A stretch of 64,000 bases of DNA, taken from the IMG/VR virus record IMGVR_UViG_3300024264_000006, positions 62,001 to 126,000 of that record; one strand, 5' to 3'. Positions 23,298 through 30,889 of this stretch are shown here, in pieces. The notes under the pieces are model-generated. The model did no database searches. It had not been told where the DNA came from and saw only the letters and a program-made list of their open reading frames with translations. Made by a program: the position numbers and the translations under genes. Numbering within the stretch: position 1 is the first letter of the stretch; every line of letters begins with the position of its first letter. The DNA comes from a virus.

Positions 23298-24254
23298 TTA
23301 CGCTGCAGTCGCAAATTCTACTGCCTTGTTGACAGCTTTTTCTTTACGAGTTTGGTTAGAACCGAACCAAGCAGAAGCTAAACGGGTATCCGCAGAACGT
23401 CCCATCTTGTGATCGGTCAAGTAGGTAACACTGTTAAGTGCTTGCCACCATGTACCTTCACCGAACTGAGCGCCGGGTTGTGTCTCAAGGAATGAGTACG
23501 CAGCCTGACCGTTAGTGGTGAGGTCTTTGAAGTCCTGAACGGTTACTTCTTTTTTACCTTGGTAGGTACGTGGGAAGACTTCGTTGTAGTAGTTGATCAA
23601 AGATTCAACGGTGAACTTCTTAGTTGAGAGGAATTCAGCCATCTCTTTGTACTTCGCAAACTTCTCGTGTGCGATGCCAAGGGCTTCTTTTACCTTCTCA
23701 GGGTTGAACTCTGAACGGTGGTTCAACTTGCAAGAGTTTGCAACTTGTTGTCCCAACGATAGTGTCAGAGTATTGTTACACACAACACGAATCGGAGTGA
23801 ATCGAACATCGATTGACTTACCATACATGTGTGGGTTTGAGAACAACAAGTATGAATCAACTTGGTCACCACCAAGGATGTCAAAAGACTCCTTGATCTT
23901 CGCAAGTGCCCAGACCATCTGTCCACCTTTTAAAGAACCAGCGGTGTGCATTTCCATGTCACCAGCAGCGCAATACTCTGAGAAGAACTCAAACGCATCT
24001 GCGTTCTGAACAGGGTTCCAGTTTGCACCAACTTGAGTCAGAACCTTGTTATCCGAGGATCGGACAAGGGCTTCTACACCTGTTGGAATTTCTTGATCAC
24101 CTACTCGTGCGTAGGTAGGGATTTTCTCGACAGACCAGTCGAGTCCCGCTTTCTCCATCATTTGTTGTGGATGCAGATCATTTGAGACAGCAACACCCAG
24201 ACCATGCCAAGGGACAGCTCCGGCGTATGCCATTGTTTCTACTTCATGACTCAT
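23298..24254 (-). CDS. DUF932 family protein (TIGR03299, phage/plasmid-like)
   Basis: 318 aa. MSHEVETMAYAGAVPWHGLG with PWHGLG, then VGANWNPVQNADAFEF, FTPIRVVCNNTLTLSL and TWWQALNSVTYLTDH are the hallmark segments of the DUF932/TIGR03299 family found in phages and plasmids. Biochemical role unknown. Monocistronic: own promoter with a hairpin leader upstream and a terminator hairpin downstream. Confidence 0.9.
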   Translation of the reverse strand: MSHEVETMAYAGAVPWHGLGVAVSNDLHPQQMMEKAGLDWSVEKIPTYARVGDQEIPTGVEALVRSSDNKVLTQVGANWNPVQNADAFEFFSEYCAAGDMEMHTAGSLKGGQMVWALAKIKESFDILGGDQVDSYLLFSNPHMYGKSIDVRFTPIRVVCNNTLTLSLGQQVANSCKLNHRSEFNPEKVKEALGIAHEKFAKYKEMAEFLSTKKFTVESLINYYNEVFPRTYQGKKEVTVQDFKDLTTNGQAAYSFLETQPGAQFGEGTWWQALNSVTYLTDHKMGRSADTRLASAWFGSNQTRKEKAVNKAVEFATAA

Positions 24255-24281
24255 AATATATTTCTCCGTAAGTTAAGGCGT

Positions 24282-24341
24282 TTGGGGAACCTCTCCCCAG
24301 ACAACATACGTATTATCTCATAATAAGAACAAGTTTGTCAA
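24282..24341 (-). promoter_or_regulatory. Promoter and leader hairpin of the DUF932 gene
   Basis: TTGACA (24336-24341), 18-base spacer, GATAAT (24312-24317). About 15 bases into the leader, GGGGA-GAGGT-TCCCC can fold into a small hairpin, then a CGGAG site precedes the ATG. Confidence 0.7.
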
Positions 24342-24359
24342 GCGTTTTCTTCAATTAAT

Positions 24360-24545
24360 TTAAAGTTTTTTTCTACGGACTAGTTCTTTCTTGATCTTTT
24401 GTCGTAGTTTAGGGGTGGTACTGGACTTATCCATGGCTTCAACCAACTCCGGAGTAGGAGTAGATTTCATGTACTTGTGCACTATAGAGACCTTTCCGGT
24501 CTCCCTATTGCGTATTACATGTGATTGTCCGAATTTTACTGGCAT
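24360..24545 (-). CDS. Small basic conserved phage protein, 61 aa
   Basis: Start at ATG 24543-24545 (MPVKFGQSHVIRNRETGK), four bases after the upstream stop; a longer frame from 24578 is less likely. The MPVKF...YMKSTPTPELVEAM...PKLRQKIKKEL pattern is conserved in T4-like marine phages. Strongly basic; function unknown. Confidence 0.72.
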   Translation of the reverse strand: MPVKFGQSHVIRNRETGKVSIVHKYMKSTPTPELVEAMDKSSTTPKLRQKIKKELVRRKKL

Positions 24546-24549
24546 CTTA

Positions 24550-24807
24550 TTATACGAATTTTGCGAGGGTTTCAACAACCTTTACTAGTTTTTGTTTCAT
24601 CTGAGTAATCTCTGCTTCTTCCCAGATCAGTTCTGTGGTGCGAATATCACCAAGTAGTTCGATGTATTCTTCTTCTGTCAGTTCACCTTCACGTCTAGCA
24701 TGGACTATATCGATGATGACCTCTCCCAGTCTACTGGCTTCCCAGTCTTCATCTTCGTTATCGATAATCTGTTGAAGAATCCTTTCTTCTTCTGTATATC
24801 TAGTCAT
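24550..24807 (-). CDS. Hypothetical acidic protein, 85 aa
   Basis: Glu-rich and helical (MTRYTEEERILQQIIDNEDE; GELTEEEYIELLGDI). The acidic protein is followed by a basic one (24360-24545), which could form a pair. No family recalled. Confidence 0.65.
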   Translation of the reverse strand: MTRYTEEERILQQIIDNEDEDWEASRLGEVIIDIVHARREGELTEEEYIELLGDIRTTELIWEEAEITQMKQKLVKVVETLAKFV

Positions 24808-25205
24808 TAGTCATATCTCCCCATAACCGTTAACGCAATTGCTTCTGATTGTTGCAACAATACACCTTGTTTTAAGGCACAGTATCTTTGCGATACAGTT
24901 TCCTTTTCATACATGGGGTCTAGGGTTAAAGACATCTTATCCAATAGGTATTCAATGTCACTAGTACCCTTAGTTTCCACATAAGTACTTAACCAACCAT
25001 GCTTCTTATAGATGTCATCTATCATGTGTGTGATTAACACCGGATCAAGTTCACAATCTAACCAGATGATTGCCCATCTTAAATCGGTTACACCAGCTGC
25101 CTCATTGTCATCCCATTTGGATGGCAACAAACTACAACCAGTAATCATTATTCCCAACAGGGAAGCTGTAATTATACTATAAAATTTTCTCACTGTCAAC
25201 CTCAA
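24807..25205 (-). CDS. Lipoprotein, candidate outer-membrane spanin subunit
   Basis: 132 aa with a type II signal peptide: basic start, hydrophobic IITASLLGIM, lipobox MITGC with Cys24. The mature part is soluble, with two further Cys. Its start overlaps the upstream coiled-coil membrane protein by four bases (ATGA), the arrangement of i-spanin/o-spanin pairs. It is longer and less Pro-rich than typical o-spanins, so the role is inference. Confidence 0.7.
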   Translation of the reverse strand: MRLTVRKFYSIITASLLGIMITGCSLLPSKWDDNEAAGVTDLRWAIIWLDCELDPVLITHMIDDIYKKHGWLSTYVETKGTSDIEYLLDKMSLTLDPMYEKETVSQRYCALKQGVLLQQSEAIALTVMGRYD

Positions 25206-25681
25206 TCTGATAATGGATTATCTAAAGCTTTCTGCAATTTCTCGTCTAGTTTTTCTTCTAGTTCTTCTATCTCTTTTCGCAGTTTAGCATATGCTTGATC
25301 ATAATCATCGGATAACTTATCTCGACGATTCTCAAATCTTTCTTCTGCATTATCTATACTATTCCTAACGTCCACTTCTACGGCCCGTATTTTATCGTCT
25401 ATACGATCCACGTTCTTTTCAAGAGAAAGTAAATCATCACGAAGACCCGACTTGATATCACGAGTATAGTCAATAGCTTCATCTAGTTTAGTTTCGATAA
25501 TTGCATTACGGGACTCAATCTGATCCACATCAATGTTTTGAACAACCTCTCTCATGTCCATGTAGTCCTTATAGAACTCAAAACCAGCCCAAGATGCTCC
25601 GCCCAATGTAGACAGTGCGGTAAGTAAGATTGCCATCTTACCCCCAGTAAATTTCATTCCCGCAAATTCTACCTCTGCCAT
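25202..25681 (-). CDS. N-terminal-anchored coiled-coil protein, candidate inner-membrane spanin
   Basis: 159 aa. One membrane segment at about 16-33 (AILLTALSTLGGASWAGF), then about 120 residues of charged coiled coil (IKSGLRDDLLSLEKNVDRI; LRKEIEELEEKLDEKL). N-in topology would put the coil in the periplasm. A similar protein (MAExEFxGxKxxGGK start) is found in marine T4-like phages and sometimes annotated as virion structural, which is the alternative. Confidence 0.7.
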   Translation of the reverse strand: MAEVEFAGMKFTGGKMAILLTALSTLGGASWAGFEFYKDYMDMREVVQNIDVDQIESRNAIIETKLDEAIDYTRDIKSGLRDDLLSLEKNVDRIDDKIRAVEVDVRNSIDNAEERFENRRDKLSDDYDQAYAKLRKEIEELEEKLDEKLQKALDNPLSD

Positions 25682-25683
25682 TC

Positions 25684-26154
25684 TTACTCCTCAAATTTTA
25701 GTTTACGTAGGTTGACGATCTCTTGTTGCAACCTCATAACTTCTAATCTTTTTTTCTCTAATTCTAATTTGTATAGTGCGTTGCAGTTTAACCTTTCTTT
25801 AGGTGCACCGATTGGCACTGTGATCCTTGCGTATACACCAACGTTACGCATAAAGTCATCATTGTAAGGTAATAGTACTCTATTTGGATCGACAAAACTG
25901 CCGTTCCCCGTCCTGTATTGATCCCACGGATCGTTTTGATCCATGATACCGACAACACCAAACTCTAAGTTCGTGGATGAACCGATAGCTGCTGAACACT
26001 CAACGTCACCCGCTCTCACTCTATCAGACTGAAAACTCTGTGGCGACTGTGGTATTGCCAAGTTCAAAGAACCAGACTGTGCGTTCACCGAGCTCGACCA
26101 GAAACTTATTACCAAAACAAATAATAATATTAATCTCATTTTATTTTCGAACAT
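25684..26154 (-). CDS. Secreted phage protein with C-terminal coiled coil
   Basis: 156 aa. Signal peptide ending SSVNA before QSGSLNLAIPQSPQSFQSD. The mature part has FGVVGIMDQ, DVECSAAIGSS and a VGVYARITVPIG strand, ending in a helix KLELEKKRLEVMRLQQEI. I have seen this layout in marine phages as a conserved exported protein. M6 (MRLILLFVL) is an alternative start. No catalytic site. Confidence 0.65.
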   Translation of the reverse strand: MFENKMRLILLFVLVISFWSSSVNAQSGSLNLAIPQSPQSFQSDRVRAGDVECSAAIGSSTNLEFGVVGIMDQNDPWDQYRTGNGSFVDPNRVLLPYNDDFMRNVGVYARITVPIGAPKERLNCNALYKLELEKKRLEVMRLQQEIVNLRKLKFEE

Positions 26155-26510
26155 ATCCTTGAAGCGATTAAGGCCTTTGTGCCAGAATCTTTCACTAATT
26201 TAGATTTTGAACAGATATATGTTACTTTTTCACTGTCCGACTTTCGGACGTAAATGTTAACTGACGCCCTACTCAAATACTTTACTCTTATAATTCTCTG
26301 TGCAACCGCAAAGGGGACTGGATTCCAATCACTGTCCCATACGTTTATCTGGTAGTATTCAACATCTGGTCTACCATTCCACAGTTCCATCTCAGTAACC
26401 AAAACCGATTCGACATATGATTGAGTTAGTTCTGGATAAGTGGGTGTCCACTCGTGGGCCTTCAGACCCACTGAGCAGAACACCAAACTTAGTATCATAA
26501 CAAAGCGCAT
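26136..26510 (-). CDS. Secreted beta-rich phage protein (chaperone-like fold possible)
   Basis: 124 aa with a signal peptide cleaved near LKAHEW. Strands such as VTEMELWNGRPDVEYYQINVW and VNIYVRKSDSE plus two Cys (ICSKSK; ICSKIK) suggest an Ig-like exported domain; fimbrial-chaperone-like is only a fold guess. Overlaps the next gene by 19 bases. Confidence 0.65.
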   Translation of the reverse strand: MRFVMILSLVFCSVGLKAHEWTPTYPELTQSYVESVLVTEMELWNGRPDVEYYQINVWDSDWNPVPFAVAQRIIRVKYLSRASVNIYVRKSDSEKVTYICSKSKLVKDSGTKALIASRICSKIK

Positions 26511-26514
26511 ACTA

Positions 26515-27012
26515 TTATATAGCGATACACTCAGCTGTTACCACTGAACGATATTGTCCAGCAGGAAAAGCCTTGTCGTAACCATAATTAGCAGTCGATG
26601 CGACCTTAAACCATGTGCTTCCAGCAATAGTCAAGTCGATCTCTGTTATGTTATTGTACTCAATTTTGTTGTTGTCATAAGCAGACATAGCAGCATCAGA
26701 TACTTCTGATACAGTTACATCACCAACCCAAACCACCACATCATTAAGAGTAGGACTCTCTGTGAATTCATTCGGTCTTGAGATGACAGCCTTGTAGTAA
26801 TCCGCTTGGATTACGTCATACCTAACGACAGGCGGTACACCACCGTTCGACAGATTAGTTGTCAACGTATTTGGCGTTGGGTTACCATAGACACCTTGAG
26901 TGTCTGTTGTTACTACACACTTAGAATCTACAGAGCCCATAATTGGGACTTCGGCAGCTACTGCGTTAGACAACGTAAAAATGCCTAGTAAGGCAAATAT
27001 ATTTTTAAACAT
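26515..27012 (-). CDS. Secreted protein resembling spore-coat-U/fimbrial subunits
   Basis: 165 aa, signal peptide ending AVAAEV. Mature part VDSKCVVTTDTQGVYGNP and AGQYRSVVTAECIAI frame a one-disulfide beta sandwich reminiscent of SCPU or fimbrial subunits. Predicted to be exported. Relatives occur in T4-like marine phages; I cannot say if it is virion-borne or acts on the envelope. Confidence 0.65.
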   Translation of the reverse strand: MFKNIFALLGIFTLSNAVAAEVPIMGSVDSKCVVTTDTQGVYGNPTPNTLTTNLSNGGVPPVVRYDVIQADYYKAVISRPNEFTESPTLNDVVVWVGDVTVSEVSDAAMSAYDNNKIEYNNITEIDLTIAGSTWFKVASTANYGYDKAFPAGQYRSVVTAECIAI

Positions 27013-27039
27013 TATAGTGCTCCTATGTAAAATGTTTTT

Positions 27040-27906
27040 TTATTTTTTATACTGTAAATTTACTAACTCTTTATGTAATAACTGTTGAGCGAGATTTTGT
27101 CTCCGTAACAATCGATTGTCTGGAAGACTTGCATCTTTCAAAACAACAGTTTCTTCATATTTCGAGTCCGGAAGAACTTCAAAGTAACTAACCGGAATAT
27201 AATTCTGAGCCATCAATGACGTATGTTTACGTAATGATTCAGAGGCCAACAACGAGTTGTTAACCGTACCCAAAATCGCCTCCAGTCTCATATCTTCTAT
27301 CTCTTCTTCCGACATCATTTTTTGACGATCTTTATCTTCTTCATCCTCATCACGTGGTTCCCAATCCTTTTCTAGTTCTCTCTGAACCCACTGATCGTTA
27401 AGTGGATCATAAAACCCTATCTCCGGAATTACCGGAACAGGTGGGATATAGTCGGGACAAGATGGGTCTGTAGTAACACCAAAACACGTATCGTAAGAAT
27501 AATTGTACAATACGGTGGCGCCCTCTACCGAACCTTTCCCTTCTACTTCAATCGACCCATCTCCCCAAAACTCTAATGGTATTGTATTGACGGGTACGAG
27601 TTTATTGATTGAGTTGCCAGGCAACCCACTCCAGTCATCTGCGTTCCTAAAGATATAACCACCATTGATGGCATCTTCGTTTTGAACATAAACAACCATA
27701 TCATCTTCTGCATTCTTTACCGTAGTATAACGGTATACGATTCCATTGACAGTCAATCCCGCATTCTGAGGCAGGATATTAGTCATAACCCAATTGAGGC
27801 CAAATGCGGCCGCATTGGGTGAAGTTTCGTTTACTTGTTCAGAGTAAGAGTAGGACGAGCAAACTAGCAATGCCAGCGCCGCCCAATAGTGTCTTGTTTT
27901 GGTCAC
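27040..27906 (-). CDS. Large secreted phage protein, 288 aa
   Basis: Starts with GTG at 27904-27906; the AAGGAG ribosome-binding site seven bases upstream supports this codon even though it overlaps the previous gene by 68 bases. Signal peptide about 1-22 (YWAALALLVCSSYSYS). The mature part has a beta-rich first half, a Pro-rich linker (CPDYIPPVPVIPE), an acidic stretch (DEDEEDKDRQK) and a helical C-terminus. No family recalled. Confidence 0.65.
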   Translation of the reverse strand: MTKTRHYWAALALLVCSSYSYSEQVNETSPNAAAFGLNWVMTNILPQNAGLTVNGIVYRYTTVKNAEDDMVVYVQNEDAINGGYIFRNADDWSGLPGNSINKLVPVNTIPLEFWGDGSIEVEGKGSVEGATVLYNYSYDTCFGVTTDPSCPDYIPPVPVIPEIGFYDPLNDQWVQRELEKDWEPRDEDEEDKDRQKMMSEEEIEDMRLEAILGTVNNSLLASESLRKHTSLMAQNYIPVSYFEVLPDSKYEETVVLKDASLPDNRLLRRQNLAQQLLHKELVNLQYKK

Positions 27907-28444
27907 TCATCGGCTCCTTTTTCTTATCTTCATCTTCAACGGGTAAATCATCAGTATTTACTGACCATGCAGCTTTAGCTTCCTCACCTATTAGTCCATC
28001 AAACGGACAAGGTGTACCAGCATTCATCATAGCGTCAAAAACCCGTGGGTCTTGACACATAAGAGATACTGCTGCAACTTTCATACCCATATCGAATAAT
28101 GTCTTAGAATTTTTTAATCTTTCACAGTTATCGTCTGTTACTTGTGTGCCTGTTGAGATACCTAGTATCTGAGTTTGGATTGCACCCGCAACACCAAACG
28201 TACATAGGTCTGAGTTGGAGGTATTGATCGTAGGAGAGATCGCTGAGGCCGGAGGCGACTTCAACGTAGTAGTAGTATTACCATTAGTGGTAACGGTAGA
28301 CTCAGTTATGATAGGTTCGATTGCAGGCGTTACGGGTTCATCCGTACCCCCGCCACCATCTTGAGCGTTAGCGTCTTCTGCCAGTAATCCGAAAGAGAAC
28401 ACACAAAGTGCAATCAAGGACAATTTTCTTATTGCGTTATACAT
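27839..28444 (-). CDS. Secreted protein with C-terminal membrane anchor, 201 aa
   Basis: Signal peptide about 1-28 (ending EDANA), a Gly/Thr-rich linker, then a Cys-containing core (SDLCTFGVAGAIQTQIL; NCERLKNSKTLFDMGMKVAAV; LMCQDPRVFDAMMN) and a C-terminal hydrophobic segment GAGIASLLVLLLL. The core is a conserved marine phage pattern of unknown role. First gene of the exported block, behind a late promoter. Confidence 0.68.
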   Translation of the reverse strand: MYNAIRKLSLIALCVFSFGLLAEDANAQDGGGGTDEPVTPAIEPIITESTVTTNGNTTTTLKSPPASAISPTINTSNSDLCTFGVAGAIQTQILGISTGTQVTDDNCERLKNSKTLFDMGMKVAAVSLMCQDPRVFDAMMNAGTPCPFDGLIGEEAKAAWSVNTDDLPVEDEDKKKEPMSDQNKTLLGGAGIASLLVLLLL

Positions 28445-28477
28445 ATTATACCCATTGAAAATAATTCATATCAAGGG

Positions 28478-28485
28478 TATTTATA
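28478..28485 (-). promoter_or_regulatory. T4-type late promoter (TATAAATA)
   Basis: Exact late consensus on the minus strand, 34 bases before the first secreted-protein gene. Implies late expression of the exported block and spanin candidates. Confidence 0.7.
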
Positions 28486-28526
28486 CTTGAAGTTATCTCA
28501 AAGCGTCAATTAATTGACAGCTAAAA

Positions 28527-28820
28527 TCAGATTCTTTCGGGAACTGAACAGTCCAAATCATCTAGTTCTTTAGTCATACGGTGATACTCTCCACAGACAC
28601 CTTCGAACTCTTCCCACATTTCTTGGAATCTTAGATTAGTCAATTCTTTTGTTCCAAGCAAAAGGTTTCCTATCTTATCCGCATGTTCAGCTGCGATAGG
28701 AAGATTATCAAGGTATCGTAAGATGCTATCGATATCATCGACTACACTCCAAGTCCTCATAATTTTGTCTTCCAGTGCAATGATATTGCCGGTAATGGGA
28801 TCAATAAATGGTTTGTTCAT
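28527..28820 (-). CDS. Conserved phage protein, 97 aa
   Basis: Starts MNKPFIDPITGNIIALEDKI and continues with an all-helical acidic body (WSVVDDIDSILRYLD; FQEMWEEFEGVCGEYH). Pattern known from T4-like marine phages; function unknown. Single gene between the late promoter and the SGNH pair. Confidence 0.65.
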   Translation of the reverse strand: MNKPFIDPITGNIIALEDKIMRTWSVVDDIDSILRYLDNLPIAAEHADKIGNLLLGTKELTNLRFQEMWEEFEGVCGEYHRMTKELDDLDCSVPERI

Positions 28821-28861
28821 GACAATTCCTTAGTTGGTGATGCGGTAATGTTTTACCGCTT

Positions 28862-29614
28862 TTAGTAGTATTTCTGAAAAAGGTGGTGAAGTAGTTCCGC
28901 ATAGTATCTGTGCGATTCTGTGCCGGGATGTCCATTCTCTGCAATGTCTTGAAACTTTTCTCTTGAAAGTGAGTATAGATCATCTCCGACACCCAAACCC
29001 AATCTGGAAGATTTCCTTAATCTACTGAACATATTAGATATCTTGGTAGTGTAATCTTGCCATTCGGGACGATTGGACTTGTATATCATTTTAATATTTT
29101 CAAGGTTTCTTTCATGGAAGCCACCCTGAACCAACTTAATACCTTTAGCGTCACATAGGTCTTGGAGGGCCAACATAAACGCCAATCCGTGAATAACATC
29201 GGTCTTGTATGTCTGACATAGATTATACCATTGATGCATGGCGCCCCATCGTTTAGACGCTAACCAGTGAATCCTATCAGCAGAGAACTGAGTCATACAG
29301 TCACTTCTCTGTACCTTCGATTCATATTCGGTATGATCAAGTTCGTGTGACCCTTCTGCCAATTCATTTCTTTGCCATGCTGACCAAAGGACAACAACGT
29401 GAGTAATATCATCATTAGCAGCAAGAGCCTCAATTGTGTCACGGAATATCTTCTCGTTTCCGTTACCACAGGCTGCAATGTTCAGAGGTTTAACGCCCAA
29501 CTTTTTCGCAAGGTGATATGTGAAGGTTAATTTCTGGTGTGTAGGCGGATCGTTGTAACAGCCGGGAAGTTCATCTCCCCACACAAAACTACATCCACAT
29601 GTTAATAATTTCAT
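28862..29614 (-). CDS. SGNH/GDSL-like hydrolase (paralogue 1)
   Basis: 250 aa. CGCSFVWGDELPG (6-18) is the block-I strand with Ser, ACGNGNEKI gives the Asn block, and GHPGTESHRYYAELL near the end supplies the catalytic His (HPGTxxH). Predicted esterase or acyl-hydrolase; the first Asp of GDS is Cys here. Cytoplasmic (no signal). The start overlaps the stop of the second paralogue, and an ANL-like gene is three genes upstream. Confidence 0.65.
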   Translation of the reverse strand: MKLLTCGCSFVWGDELPGCYNDPPTHQKLTFTYHLAKKLGVKPLNIAACGNGNEKIFRDTIEALAANDDITHVVVLWSAWQRNELAEGSHELDHTEYESKVQRSDCMTQFSADRIHWLASKRWGAMHQWYNLCQTYKTDVIHGLAFMLALQDLCDAKGIKLVQGGFHERNLENIKMIYKSNRPEWQDYTTKISNMFSRLRKSSRLGLGVGDDLYSLSREKFQDIAENGHPGTESHRYYAELLHHLFQKYY

Positions 29615-30444
29615 GGTGCTCCTGGCGTCATGTTGTTAAATGTCTCATAAAGCATCTGTGCATAATACGTATGTGTATTTCCACAAGGATGCCCCAGAGG
29701 ATATAAGAAGCAATCCGGTTTTGATTCAGCAATACTTGACATGTCTCTGCCGTCACCAAAACCAAGTTTACATTCTGGTCTAAGATACTTTATATAGTGC
29801 TTTATTTCTTTTACTGCAAAGGGTAGAACATCTTCTTCTTTGAGAACACATTTGACATTATTCCACAGATCATAATGTATGACTCCTTGAATCAACTTAA
29901 TACCTTTAGCATCACACATGTCTTGCATTATGGTCATGTAGTTTAGATGATGGAGAACTGGAGTTGCCATGGTGTAGGCATGTTTGAACCAATTTATACA
30001 GGCCTGTTCATGTTCTTTTTTCTTTTCGTCTGCCCAGTGATCGTTCCAACCTCTTAATCCAAAACGTAAACTTCCCTGATAATGATCTGGGATTAATTGA
30101 TTCATATTGCATTCTTGGAAAATCCAAACCTGTTCGTCAGTAGGTCTGTGATCCATACTAACAATTTCGGTTCTACCCCAACTAGACCACATGATAACCA
30201 TATAGTCAACTTGTTTAGAGGTTTTCTGTAAGAAGGTGGTGCCTCTTCTTAGAATTTTTTGATTGGACGCACCGTTAGCCCCTAAGTTTACATAGTCACG
30301 GTCTAAGTGTTCTGCTAGTTTATGAGAGAATGTGAGATGATGATGGATAGGCGGCATGGGCCTACCCTTCTCATTGAGTCTTCTAGAGCCAGGCAGTTCA
30401 TCGCCTTGGGTGAAACTATCACCATTAGTCAGTAGTATTCCCAT
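29611..30444 (-). CDS. SGNH/GDSL-like hydrolase (paralogue 2)
   Basis: 277 aa. NGDSFTQGDELPG (7-19) holds a true GDS motif; GANGASNQKI supplies the Asn block; LGHPCGNTHTYYAQML is the His block. Shares MQDMCDAKGIKLIQG with LQDLCDAKGIKLVQG in the neighbour, so the two are tandem duplicates. Substrate unknown. Overlaps the DUF3310-like gene by 20 bases. Confidence 0.7.
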   Translation of the reverse strand: MGILLTNGDSFTQGDELPGSRRLNEKGRPMPPIHHHLTFSHKLAEHLDRDYVNLGANGASNQKILRRGTTFLQKTSKQVDYMVIMWSSWGRTEIVSMDHRPTDEQVWIFQECNMNQLIPDHYQGSLRFGLRGWNDHWADEKKKEHEQACINWFKHAYTMATPVLHHLNYMTIMQDMCDAKGIKLIQGVIHYDLWNNVKCVLKEEDVLPFAVKEIKHYIKYLRPECKLGFGDGRDMSSIAESKPDCFLYPLGHPCGNTHTYYAQMLYETFNNMTPGAP

Positions 30445-30889
30445 GTGTCCTATCGTGCTCGAATAACATCAAAAACCCGTAATGAATAATCTTCATTATA
30501 TCTTTTCGATGATCTTCTGCTGTTCCCTTTTTTCCGTAACGTCCATTGTATTTATCAACATTGCCAGAAAAGAAACCCATACCATGACCACGATCAATGA
30601 TCACTTCAGACGATTGTAGTCCGCCTTGACCATAGTGTGCACCATAGGTAGAATCGATGTAGTTCTGAAACTCTTCAATAAGTTCACCTTCACGAAATTT
30701 ATATTCAATTTCTTCCATATCATAATCCAAGTTGTAGTCACTATCAGTGACCGTAAATATTTCTTCACCGGATGCTCGTTGGGATTCCATTGTTTGTTTT
30801 CGTTTGATTTCGCCTAGGTGCATCCGATTCATTTCATTCCACTGTTGTGGTGTGATATCATCGATGCTGCCGTTATTTGTTTTCGCCAC
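30425..30889 (-). CDS. DUF3310-like protein
   Basis: 154 aa. The C-terminal half, FFSGNVDKYNGRYGKKGTA followed by EDHRKDIMKIIHYGFL, fits DUF3310 (found in T7 gp1.7 nucleotide kinase and other phage proteins). The N-terminal half is charged and unassigned. Its start overlaps the second ANL-like gene. Nucleotide-related activity is an inference. Confidence 0.6.
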   Translation of the reverse strand: MAKTNNGSIDDITPQQWNEMNRMHLGEIKRKQTMESQRASGEEIFTVTDSDYNLDYDMEEIEYKFREGELIEEFQNYIDSTYGAHYGQGGLQSSEVIIDRGHGMGFFSGNVDKYNGRYGKKGTAEDHRKDIMKIIHYGFLMLFEHDRTHGNTTD

